Origin: Oceanospirillum sanctuarii
Lineage (GTDB): Bacteria > Pseudomonadota > Gammaproteobacteria > Pseudomonadales > Halomonadaceae
Direction of reading: 5' to 3'
Length of the DNA: 64,000 nucleotides
Assembly (NCBI RefSeq): GCF_002150805.1
Contig: NZ_MTBA01000004.1
Coordinates: 558,001-622,000, forward strand
The notes beneath the pieces are model-generated. The model was not told the origin of the DNA. It saw nothing but the letters and a program-made list of their open reading frames with translations, and ran no database searches. This document shows, piece after piece, positions 39,200 to 46,913 of the stretch. Position 1 is the stretch's first letter; each line of letters opens with the position of its first letter. Both the position numbers and the translations under genes were made by a program.

Positions 39200-39475
39200 A
39201 TGAGCAGCGCAAATGAAATGAATAAAACCCGCGTCATCAACGAACTACGTCAGTTCATTAAAAAGCTTCTGCAGGACCCGGAAATCATCCCGGCTTCACT
39301 TGAAGTTGCCCGTAAACACTATGGCACTCAGAATGCTTCTGCAGTTATCGCCAGCGAAATCAGCGGCCTGACCAGTGTAAAAATCCCGGATGATCCGGAA
39401 GATTTCTCCGACGCAGATCGTCTGTTTCTGGAAGTGCTGAAAGAAGTGATGGATGAAGAGCAGGCGATGTACTGA
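39200..39475 (+). CDS. Small acidic hypothetical protein
   Basis: I do not recognise this 91-residue protein. It is helical and acidic, with no signal peptide or membrane segment; residues 10-45 (VINELRQFIKKLLQDPEI and SLEVARKHYG) and 70-90 (ADRLFLEVLKEVMDEEQ) look like amphipathic helices. A clear AAGGAG lies 5-6 bases before the ATG and a strong terminator follows, so it is very probably expressed as a single gene. No function can be given. Confidence 0.7.
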   Translation: MSSANEMNKTRVINELRQFIKKLLQDPEIIPASLEVARKHYGTQNASAVIASEISGLTSVKIPDDPEDFSDADRLFLEVLKEVMDEEQAMY

Positions 39476-39501
39476 TCGCTAATTCCTAGAATCACATCCA
39501 T

Positions 39502-39534
39502 AAAAAAAGCCGAAGACAACCTTCGGCTTTTTTT
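39502..39534. terminator. Bidirectional terminator after the small acidic protein
   Basis: AAAAAAAGCCGAAG (39502-39515) pairs perfectly with CTTCGGCTTTTTTT (39521-39534) around an ACAAC loop. It serves the plus-strand orphan and the converging dinB-like gene. Confidence 0.93.
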
Positions 39535-39584
39535 GTTTCTGGCTTTCTGAGGCCAGACCATCAGCTTCTCTCGAAGATGAATAT

Positions 39585-40073
39585 CTAACGACGGACAAAG
39601 TAGTAATAATCCATCTCAGGCACAGGCACACCGAAAGCGACCAGCGCGGCAGAGATTTGCCCGCGATGATGAGTGCCGTGGTTAAACACATGGATCAGCA
39701 GATCTCCCGTGTTTAACTTACAAGGCTCATCAGACAGATTACGGAAAGCAATATCCTGAGTCAGGCGACGCTCAGTCAGCGCCGCGCAGGTTTTAAACCA
39801 GTTATCACACTGGCCTAACAGGGCGGTTTCAAGAGCTTTAGCATCCTGCTCAATTTCATGACCCAGGTTGTTAACCGTATAAGGGACACCCTCAAGGCGG
39901 GCATACCAGAGCTGATCAACCAGCAACAAATGGTTCAACGTCCCGTGGACACTGCCAAAAAACAGATCCGTCGGCTGACGGTACTGCTCTTCAGTTAACA
40001 GGGAGACTGATTCAAACAGCTTCTCCGTCGCCCAGCGGTGATAACGGGATAGTTTAGCCAGATGTTGTTGCAT
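39585..40073 (-). CDS. DinB family protein
   Basis: A 162-residue member of the DinB/YfiT four-helix-bundle superfamily, whose members bind a divalent metal with three histidines; many are thiol-dependent transferases, and the first was found as DNA-damage-inducible in Bacillus. The histidines are visible in VHGTLNHLLL (first helix pair) and IHVFNHGTHHRGQI. The C-terminus ends DYYYFVRR, common in one branch of the family. It begins 6 bases after the pilA stop with no terminator between, so it may be read from the pilA transcript. The substrate is unknown. Confidence 0.87.
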   Translation of the reverse strand: MQQHLAKLSRYHRWATEKLFESVSLLTEEQYRQPTDLFFGSVHGTLNHLLLVDQLWYARLEGVPYTVNNLGHEIEQDAKALETALLGQCDNWFKTCAALTERRLTQDIAFRNLSDEPCKLNTGDLLIHVFNHGTHHRGQISAALVAFGVPVPEMDYYYFVRR

Positions 40074-40079
40074 GACTTA

Positions 40080-40502
40080 TTACTCTTCTGTCTCAGCCAT
40101 TGTCCACTTAAGGCCACCATTCACTGCCGATGGAGTATATACGCGCTTCACAGCTTTAGTGCCATCAGATGCTAATCCAGCAACACTTTTCGCGGTAATC
40201 ACACCGTTCGCAACACCTAATGTATCCAGATTTGAATACGTTCCGGTTGTTACAGCTGACGGGATATTATTAGAGCCTGCATCACAATCTGCAGCAGCAT
40301 TCATCTGCATACACACAGATACAGCTGTCTTATAGCCATCAACAATAGAATCAAGCTCAGTAAGCTTAGCTTGCTTCGTGTAATCCTGATAAAGCGGAGT
40401 ACCCACTGCCGCCAAAATACCGATAATCGCCACTACAATCAGAAGCTCTACCAGAGTAAAACCCTGTTGCGCTTTAGCTGCTGCTTTATTAATTGTCTTC
40501 AT
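40080..40502 (-). CDS. pilA: Type IV pilin (PilA)
   Basis: Major-pilin-like prepilin of 140 residues from the ATG at 40502, which has AAGGA eight bases upstream (an ATG at 40511 would have no spacing). The prepilin peptidase site is QQG-FTLVE, with Gly at -1, Phe at +1 and Glu at +5, followed by the hydrophobic assembly helix LLIVVAIIGILAAVGTP. The leader is 14 residues, longer than the 6-7 usual in type IVa pilins. Two cysteines (VCMQMNAAADCDAG) lie in the middle, not in a C-terminal disulfide loop. It diverges from pilBCD, the classical arrangement; PilD (43697) should process it. Confidence 0.93.
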   Translation of the reverse strand: MKTINKAAAKAQQGFTLVELLIVVAIIGILAAVGTPLYQDYTKQAKLTELDSIVDGYKTAVSVCMQMNAAADCDAGSNNIPSAVTTGTYSNLDTLGVANGVITAKSVAGLASDGTKAVKRVYTPSAVNGGLKWTMAETEE

Positions 40503-40596
40503 TCTAATCATCCTTAAGTTGGTGAAACCTGCCCATAAGGTGGTAACCTGATTCAGCCTGAACAGAAACCGACTAACACCTGTGTCAGTAAAATAT

Positions 40597-40628
40597 CAAA
40601 AGGGCAGTTTAGGCAAGGAGCCCTTTTG
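40597..40628. repeat. Inverted repeat between pilA and pilB
   Basis: CAAAAGGGC (40597-40605) and GCCCTTTTG (40620-40628) form a perfect nine-base inverted repeat with a 14-base centre, in the divergent pilA/pilB promoter region. It lacks a downstream T-tract, so an operator role is as likely as an RNA hairpin. I found no convincing sigma-54 site (TGGC-10-GC) for pilA nearby. Confidence 0.5.
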
Positions 40629-40742
40629 TTACAATAGGTAAATTTTTAAAAGTTTATATTTTCTATTTCTTTTCTGACACATCGCAAATACCCTGTGACA
40701 TCCGGCAGAAATACGCTGATGACATCGATTAAGGAGAGCCCA

Positions 40743-42434
40743 GTGACGCTAGGTGGAATCGCCAAACGACTGATCATGGAAGGCATTATCAGTGAAGAGC
40801 GGGCGCAGACTATCGCCGATGAGGCTAAAAAACAGGAAACCTCCTTTCTGCAATACGCGGCGGCCAATAACAAGGTCGCGCACAAGGCGCTGGCCTTGGC
40901 GGCAGCCCGTGAATTCGGCGTGCCTTTTCTGGATCTCTCTGCCTTTGATCGAGAACACTTCCCAAAGGATCTGGTGAGCGAAAAGCTGATTCGTCACCAC
41001 ATGGCACTCCCGCTTTATCGTCGGGGCAGTAAGCTGTTTCTGGCGATCGCGAACCCAACCAACCTTGCCGCTGTTGATGAAATTCAGTTCCAGACGGGCC
41101 TCAACACAGAGGCGATTCTGGTGCCTTACGACCAGCTGGCAAAAGCGGTAGACGCCTATCTGGAAGGTGATGAGGAAGCCCTCGCCCGCCTTGAAGATGA
41201 AGATATTGAAAGTCTGGATATCTCCACGGAAGACAGCAGCCGGGCTAACGAAGATTTTTCCAGCGGTGCCGACGATGCGCCTATCGTTAAATTCGTGAAT
41301 AAGGTGCTGTTAGATGCCATTAAGATGGGATCTTCTGATATTCACTTAGAGCCCTACGAGCGTAGTTTCCGCATCCGTTACCGCACCGATGGCATCCTGC
41401 ATGAAGTGTTGAAACCGCCCTTTAATCTGCGCCACCGCATCACCAGTCGTCTTAAGGTGATGGCTCATCTGGATATCTCAGAGCGTCGGGTTCCTCAGGA
41501 TGGCAGCATCAAACTGAAAGTATCCAAAACCCGCACCATCGATTTTCGTGTGAATACCTTGCCGACACTTTGGGGTGAAAAGGTTGTACTTCGTGTGCTG
41601 GATTCCGGCGCAACCCGAATGGGTATCGATGAGCTGGGCTTTACCGAAGCACAGAAAAACGCTTACGAGAAAGCACTGGCTCAGCCTCAGGGGATGATTC
41701 TGGTGACCGGCCCTACCGGTAGCGGTAAGACTGTTACCCTCTATACCGGTCTGAATATCCTAAATACGCCGGAGCGCAATATCTCAACCGCAGAAGACCC
41801 GGTAGAGATCAATCTGGAAGGGATCAATCAGGTTAACGTCAATCCTAAGGTAGGGCTCGATTTTGCTGCGGCACTGAGGGCTTTCCTGCGTCAGGACCCT
41901 GACATTGTGATGGTTGGTGAGATTCGGGATTTGGAAACCGCCGAGATCGCTATCAAAGCCGCTCAAACCGGCCACCTTGTGTTATCGACTCTGCACACCA
42001 ATAGTGCTGCAGAAACCCTGACCCGTCTGAATAACATGGGTATTCCTGCCTTCAATATCGCAACCTCTGTCAGTCTTATTATTGCCCAGCGCCTGGCTCG
42101 TAAGCTGTGCAGTAGCTGTAAAGCTCCGGCCAATATTCCTGAGCAGATTCTGGTGGATGCAGGCTTTAAAGCGGATGAAGTTCAAAGCCTCAAGCTGTTT
42201 GAACCTGTGGGCTGTGAGCTATGCAACAGTGGCTATAAAGGACGGGTCGGCATCTACGAAGTGATGCCGGTGACCACAGAGATCTCACGGATGATTCTGG
42301 ATGGTGCTAATGCCCTTGAGATCAGCCAGCAGGCTTTAAAAGAAGGTTACCCCAGCCTGAGAGCATCTGGTCTCGATAAGGTACGCTCCGGCGCAACAAG
42401 TCTGGCAGAAATTAACCGGGTCACTCAGGACTAA
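40743..42434 (+). CDS. pilB: Type IV pilus assembly ATPase PilB
   Basis: Hexameric ATPase that drives pilus extension. From the GTG at 40743 it is 563 residues: an N-terminal T2SSE_N domain (about 40-150), the ATPase domain with Walker A GPTGSGKT, the Asp-box EDPVE, Walker B IVMVGEIRD and the His-box LSTLHTNSAAET, and a zinc tetracysteine CSSC...CELC near residues 455-495. I chose the GTG because AAGGAG lies six bases upstream; ATG at 40719 and GTG at 40695 have no such site. It is first in the pilB-pilC-pilD-coaE-yacG run. Confidence 0.95.
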   Translation: MTLGGIAKRLIMEGIISEERAQTIADEAKKQETSFLQYAAANNKVAHKALALAAAREFGVPFLDLSAFDREHFPKDLVSEKLIRHHMALPLYRRGSKLFLAIANPTNLAAVDEIQFQTGLNTEAILVPYDQLAKAVDAYLEGDEEALARLEDEDIESLDISTEDSSRANEDFSSGADDAPIVKFVNKVLLDAIKMGSSDIHLEPYERSFRIRYRTDGILHEVLKPPFNLRHRITSRLKVMAHLDISERRVPQDGSIKLKVSKTRTIDFRVNTLPTLWGEKVVLRVLDSGATRMGIDELGFTEAQKNAYEKALAQPQGMILVTGPTGSGKTVTLYTGLNILNTPERNISTAEDPVEINLEGINQVNVNPKVGLDFAAALRAFLRQDPDIVMVGEIRDLETAEIAIKAAQTGHLVLSTLHTNSAAETLTRLNNMGIPAFNIATSVSLIIAQRLARKLCSSCKAPANIPEQILVDAGFKADEVQSLKLFEPVGCELCNSGYKGRVGIYEVMPVTTEISRMILDGANALEISQQALKEGYPSLRASGLDKVRSGATSLAEINRVTQD

Positions 42435-42461
42435 ATCAGAGGGATCTGGAGGTAAGGCACA

Positions 42462-43697
42462 ATGGCGACAAAACCGGAAAAAAGCAAAAAACAGCAGTAC
42501 CACGTTTTCAGCTGGAAGGGTAAAGACAATCAGGGACAGCCGGTAAAAGGTGAGCTGCAGGCACTGAACCTGAACCTCGCAAAAGCCCAGCTCAGAAAGC
42601 AAGGTATTACCGCAGAAAAGATCCGTAAAAAAACACCGGCTCCTTTCGGATTGGGTGAAAAGAAGATCACCACTCGTGAAATCACCCTCTTCACCCGTCA
42701 GCTTTCCACCATGATTCGGGCGGGCGTACCTCTGGTCCAGTCTCTGAACGTGGTTGCCGAAGGGCTGGAGAATCCGGCCATGCAGAAGATTATTCTGAAT
42801 ATCCGTAACGAAGTGGCTGACGGTAATATGCTCAGTATGGGACTGCGCAAACACCCTAAATACTTCGACAAGCTGTTCTGTAACCTTGTTGAGGCTGGCG
42901 AACGCTCCGGTTCGCTGGATGCCATGCTGGATCGGGTTGCCATCTACAAAGAAAAAACTGACCGCATCAAGGCCAAGATTAAAAAAGCCCTCTACTACCC
43001 CGTTGCTGTGATGGCAATCGGAGTTGTGGTCATGTTGATTCTGCTACTCAAAGTGGTGCCTCAGTTCGAGTCTCTGTTTAACAGCTTTAATGCTGAGTTA
43101 CCGATGATCACTCAGGTGGTTATTGATCTGTCAGAGTTTGTACAGCAATGGTGGTGGCTGATTATCGGCATTCTGGTGCTGACACCAATTCTCTTGATCA
43201 GAAGCTATAAGTCCTCAGAGCTATTTGCCTACCGGGTCGATGCCCTGACCTTGCGCCTACCCGTGATCGGCCAGATTGTCAGAAAGTCCTCTATCGCCCG
43301 TTTTTCCAGAACGCTATCGACTTCGTTTACCTCTGGTGTCCCTCTGGTTGAGTCTATGGCGGCCGCTGCCGGCGCTGCCGGTAATCGTGTTTATTCCCGT
43401 GCGGTCTTTCAGGCAAGGGATAATATTTCCGTTGGCCAACAGCTGAACTTTGCTCTGAAAACCACCCATGTTTTTCCGGCTATGGTGACCCAGATGGTTT
43501 CTATCGGTGAAGAGTCCGGCTCTCTGGATACCATGCTCGATAAGGTTGCGGGATTCTACGAGGAAGAAGTGGATGATGCCGTTGAGGGTATGACCACCCT
43601 TCTGGAACCTATCGTGGTCGCCGTCTTGGGCGTTATGGTGGGCGGTCTGGTACTGGCGATGTATCTGCCAATCTTCAAAATGGGTAGCCTGTTCTGA
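42462..43697 (+). CDS. pilC: Type IV pilus inner-membrane platform protein PilC
   Basis: Polytopic platform protein that couples PilB to pilin assembly. The 411 residues hold two repeats of the T2SSF/GspF domain (about 70-190 and 275-395; TRQLSTMIRAGVPLVQSL and SRTLSTSFTSGVPLVESM show the repeat) and three membrane helices (about 178-200, 225-250 and 380-402). GGAGG lies upstream of the ATG. Its stop overlaps the pilD start by one base (TGATG), implying translational coupling. Confidence 0.97.
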   Translation: MATKPEKSKKQQYHVFSWKGKDNQGQPVKGELQALNLNLAKAQLRKQGITAEKIRKKTPAPFGLGEKKITTREITLFTRQLSTMIRAGVPLVQSLNVVAEGLENPAMQKIILNIRNEVADGNMLSMGLRKHPKYFDKLFCNLVEAGERSGSLDAMLDRVAIYKEKTDRIKAKIKKALYYPVAVMAIGVVVMLILLLKVVPQFESLFNSFNAELPMITQVVIDLSEFVQQWWWLIIGILVLTPILLIRSYKSSELFAYRVDALTLRLPVIGQIVRKSSIARFSRTLSTSFTSGVPLVESMAAAAGAAGNRVYSRAVFQARDNISVGQQLNFALKTTHVFPAMVTQMVSIGEESGSLDTMLDKVAGFYEEEVDDAVEGMTTLLEPIVVAVLGVMVGGLVLAMYLPIFKMGSLF

Positions 43698-44581
43698 TGA
43701 GCGAACTGATTCAACTTCTGGAAAGCTCACCGCTACTGGCGATCACTTTCCTGCTGATTATCGGCCTTTTGATCGGCAGTTTTCTTAATGTGGTGATCTA
43801 TCGTCTGCCACTGATGATTGAGAATGAGCTGGCAGAACAGTGCCAGTTACTGACGGATTCGAGTGTTACTCAAGCTACAGATCTAGAAGCCGAAGAAAAA
43901 AGCTTTAACCTTGCCAGGCCGAACTCTCATTGCCCGCACTGCAAGGTGCCCGTAAAAGCCTGGCAGAACATTCCTGTAATCAGCTATCTACTGCTTAAAG
44001 GGCGCTGTCAGGCCTGTAAAACGCCTATATCACTACAGTACCCGCTGACTGAAATTACCGCAGCCTTACTGGCTGTTATCAGCTGGCTGTTATTTGGCTT
44101 CAGCCCACAGGGCATAGCTCTGTTTACTGTCAGCCTTGTGCTTCTGGCCCTTAGCATTATCGACTTTAAGACCTTTCTGCTACCGGACCGCTTAACCTTA
44201 CCGCTACTCTGGGCTGGCCTGCTTTACCAGACGCTCTATCAACCCGGCGAGCTATCTGCAGCTATTTGGGGAGCCGCACTTGGCTATCTGACACTTTGGC
44301 TGATCTACTGGTTATTCAAACTGGTTACAGGTAAGGAAGGCATGGGTTATGGCGACTTTAAACTATTGGCTGCATTAGGCGCCTGGCTGGGGGCAACCAT
44401 GTTGCCCGCCCTAATGCTGATGAGCGCCCTAAGCGGCCTGATCATTGGACTGCTCTACAAAGCACTGAATCGAGATCATCAAGGTGGAGTTCCCTTCGGC
44501 CCCGCTTTGGCGCTTTCCGGCTGGTTCTGTCTAGCATTTCCTGATACCGTGCGCTCCATTATGGCTCAGTTATTTCTGTAA
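43697..44581 (+). CDS. pilD: Prepilin peptidase / N-methyltransferase PilD
   Basis: Membrane aspartyl protease that cleaves prepilin leaders and methylates the new N-terminus. The 294 residues include GSFLNVVIYRLP near the N-terminus, the cytoplasmic zinc domain with CPHC and CQAC (about residues 75-112), the first catalytic aspartate in IDFKTFLLPD and the second in GYGDFKLLAALGAWLG. Eight membrane helices are predicted. It should process PilA (40080) and any type II secretion pseudopilins encoded elsewhere. Confidence 0.97.
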   Translation: MSELIQLLESSPLLAITFLLIIGLLIGSFLNVVIYRLPLMIENELAEQCQLLTDSSVTQATDLEAEEKSFNLARPNSHCPHCKVPVKAWQNIPVISYLLLKGRCQACKTPISLQYPLTEITAALLAVISWLLFGFSPQGIALFTVSLVLLALSIIDFKTFLLPDRLTLPLLWAGLLYQTLYQPGELSAAIWGAALGYLTLWLIYWLFKLVTGKEGMGYGDFKLLAALGAWLGATMLPALMLMSALSGLIIGLLYKALNRDHQGGVPFGPALALSGWFCLAFPDTVRSIMAQLFL

Positions 44582-44640
44582 ATTCCCGGCAGAAATTTAA
44601 CCTTATAGCCAACTGTTAATCATCCCGACAGATAAAACTT

Positions 44641-45249
44641 ATGCAGAACAAAAAGCTCATCATAGGACTGACCGGCGGAATCGGTTCCGGTAAAACAGCC
44701 GCTTCTGATTATTTTGAAACTCTCGGTATCTGTGTGGTCGATGCTGATGTTGAAGCCCGTAATGTTGTTGAGCCTGGTACAGAGACGCTGGAAAAAATTA
44801 GGCAGCATTTTGGCTCTGACGTACTGAATGAGGATGGCAGCCTGAATCGCCCCTGGTTGAGGGATAAGGTATTCCAAAATCCGGAAGAGAGAGTCTGGCT
44901 GGAATCCGTTACCCACCCTGCAATCCGACAGTGTATTGTGGATAAACTGGCAGCATCCGAGTCACCTTACAGCATTCTGGTTTCGCCTTTGCTGTTTGAA
45001 AGCGGTCAGGACAAACTCACCGACAGAGTGCTGCTTATAGATGTTCCGGAAACCCTCCAGATTGAACGTGCAAGCCGAAGAGACCAGAACAGTGAAGCGC
45101 AGGTAAAAGCGATTTTAAAAGCCCAGCTATCCCGGGAGGACCGACGTAGCAAGGCGGATGATATTATTATCAACGATCAGGATCTGGGTTATTTGCAGGC
45201 TGAATGCCTGAAACTGCACAAGTACTATCTATCTCTGGCAAGTAGCTGA
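44641..45249 (+). CDS. coaE: Dephospho-CoA kinase
   Basis: Catalyses the last step of coenzyme A synthesis, phosphorylation of dephospho-CoA. The 202 residues begin with the P-loop IGLTGGIGSGKT, followed by VVDADVEARNVVEPG (substrate site) and VSPLLFESG. Size is typical. It follows pilD by 59 bases; the pilD-coaE-yacG order is common in gammaproteobacteria and says nothing about pilus function. Confidence 0.97.
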   Translation: MQNKKLIIGLTGGIGSGKTAASDYFETLGICVVDADVEARNVVEPGTETLEKIRQHFGSDVLNEDGSLNRPWLRDKVFQNPEERVWLESVTHPAIRQCIVDKLAASESPYSILVSPLLFESGQDKLTDRVLLIDVPETLQIERASRRDQNSEAQVKAILKAQLSREDRRSKADDIIINDQDLGYLQAECLKLHKYYLSLASS

Positions 45250-45418
45250 CCCATAAAACGACTTGTCATAAGCCACCGGCTATCACAACAGCAAGCCACA
45301 CATAGCTCTGTTAAAATATCGGACACAGTTCAGGAAGGGTCGATCAGTGACGACCTTTTTCCGATACGGATAAACTGTCCTGAAACGCATTAGAAAGCAG
45401 CTAAACGGATAAAACACG

Positions 45419-45625
45419 ATGTCGAAAAAACCTCTCACCGTAAAATGCCCCACCTGTAAAACCGACGTTATCTGGGGTGAAGAAAGTCCGCATCGTCCAT
45501 TCTGTAGTGATCGTTGCCGTTTGATTGACCTTGGCGAATGGGCCAGTGAGAGTCATAAAATTGCCGGTGAATCTGCCTTTGATGAGGCAAGCAGCGACCT
45601 GATGGATCTCTATCCGAAGGATTAA
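45419..45625 (+). CDS. yacG: DNA gyrase inhibitor YacG
   Basis: Small zinc protein that in E. coli binds GyrB and inhibits gyrase. The 68 residues show the four zinc cysteines as CPTC and FCSDRC, followed by the conserved [14 protein letters not shown] stretch and an acidic tail. The start ATG at 45419 is the only option. It is 169 bases after coaE and ends before a strong terminator. Confidence 0.95.
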   Translation: MSKKPLTVKCPTCKTDVIWGEESPHRPFCSDRCRLIDLGEWASESHKIAGESAFDEASSDLMDLYPKD

Positions 45626-45732
45626 ATACTTTATCAGTAAAGGGACACGGCTAAGGACACTTAGCCAAACAGTTCACTGAGAGCAATCTGCTTAGCCCCC
45701 CATTAAACGATCTATTAAGAAGTACAGGCAAA

Positions 45733-45769
45733 AAAATACCCGCACTTGTTATACAAGGCGGGTATTTTT
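45733..45769. terminator. Bidirectional terminator between yacG and the Nudix gene
   Basis: AAAATACCCGC (45733-45743) pairs with GCGGGTATTTT (45757-45767), extended inward by CTTGT/ACAAG. A and T runs on both sides serve both converging genes. Confidence 0.9.
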
Positions 45770-45796
45770 CATTCGGACTGGCAGGTTCGCGTTTAA

Positions 45797-46750
45797 TCAG
45801 CCTGCTTTATTTTGCGGCCAAAAGGCACGAATACCAGCAACACCCTGACCACCCAGACCACGGGTACGACGGATATCTGCACGACCCAAGCCTCCGAGAG
45901 CATAAACAGGCATAGGCACAGGTTCGACCGCCTCATGGAATGCCTGCCAGCCAATGGGTTCAACACCCGGATGACTTTCGGTTTCCTGAACCGGACTTAA
46001 AGTCGCAAGGTCTGCATTCAAAGCCAAAGCAGCCTGAAGCTGAGCCTTATTGTGGCAGGCGCAGGAGAGCCATTTGGCAGCAGGAACAGGACGACTGGCG
46101 TAATGGGAAAGACGGTCAGATGTCAGGTGAATACCGTCGGCATCGACACGCTCCAGCATCGAAGGCTCAGCATTCAGAATCAATCGTGCACCTGCAGCCT
46201 TAGTCAGCTCTAAAGCCGCCGCAGCACGTTTTGCATATTCATCTTCAGGCAAACCATGGGCACGTAGCTGGACCAGCTCAACACCGGTATTTAGTGCAGA
46301 CTGTAGCTTCTCAAGCCAATCTTCTTCGCTATCCGCATCACCAGTGATCATGTAGTGATCGGGTAGGCGCAGCGCCTTAAGAATCGGCTTGTTGGCTTCA
46401 GGAAAGCTGTACTGAGCCAGATCCTGCTCTTTCACCCAGCGTACAGCCTGACCTTCACGGCCGTAGGCTTCACCGGAAAATGCTTCAACCTGCCAAACAT
46501 CCAGAAGCACAGCGCGCTCTGGGTATCGATGATGCACACGAATCAGAGGCGATGCGCTTTCAATGCGAATACCCACTTCTTCACACAGCTCGCGATCCAG
46601 TGCCTGACGACCTGTTTCATAGGGAGCCAACTTACCGCCGGGAAACTCCCATAAACCACCCTGATCAACAGTAGCAGGACGACGGGCGATGAGAATTTCA
46701 CCTTTTTCGTTACGCACAACAGCAGCGGCAACATGAAGATGCTTGGGCAT
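45797..46750 (-). CDS. Nudix hydrolase (MutT-like) fused to a ThiE/TenI-like domain
   Basis: A 317-residue two-domain protein. Residues 1 to about 130 are MutT-like, with a perfect Nudix box (GKLAPYE followed by RELCEEVGI), suggesting hydrolysis of oxidised nucleotides such as 8-oxo-dGTP. Residues from about 133 form a TIM-barrel related to thiamine phosphate synthase, but key residues have changed: QLRAHG replaces QLREK, and LNAEPSM stands where the LNDR motif should be, so TMP synthase activity is unlikely. The same fusion is known next to argJ and secA in Pseudomonas. The ATG at 46750 (MPKHLHVAA) has AGGTG five bases upstream. Confidence 0.88.
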   Translation of the reverse strand: MPKHLHVAAAVVRNEKGEILIARRPATVDQGGLWEFPGGKLAPYETGRQALDRELCEEVGIRIESASPLIRVHHRYPERAVLLDVWQVEAFSGEAYGREGQAVRWVKEQDLAQYSFPEANKPILKALRLPDHYMITGDADSEEDWLEKLQSALNTGVELVQLRAHGLPEDEYAKRAAAALELTKAAGARLILNAEPSMLERVDADGIHLTSDRLSHYASRPVPAAKWLSCACHNKAQLQAALALNADLATLSPVQETESHPGVEPIGWQAFHEAVEPVPMPVYALGGLGRADIRRTRGLGGQGVAGIRAFWPQNKAG

Positions 46751-46772
46751 AGGGCACCTGTATTTCATAAAT

Positions 46773-46840
46773 TCTAAAACAAAAAAGTGAGGTACCTATT
46801 AGTGACTGCGGCTCTTGATGCCCACTAATCTGTACCTCAC
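46773..46840 (-). terminator. Long-stem terminator after argJ
   Basis: GTGAGGTAC (46787-46795) pairs with GTACCTCAC (46832-46840), then after a 2x2 internal loop ATTAGTG (46798-46804) pairs with CACTAAT (46823-46829). On the minus strand it is followed by TTTTTTGTTTTAG. A strong terminator separating argJ from the Nudix gene. Confidence 0.85.
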
Positions 46841-46913
46841 CCTCTATGATCATCCTGGCTTTCCTATCAGGAAACACAGGATGCTGATCCTTTAACAGCT
46901 GATAAAAGCTGGC

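Noticed and set aside
40503-40742. Sigma-54 promoter for pilA
   Set aside because: GGGCTCCTTGCC on the minus strand looked similar, but GG and GC are 8 rather than 12 bases apart.
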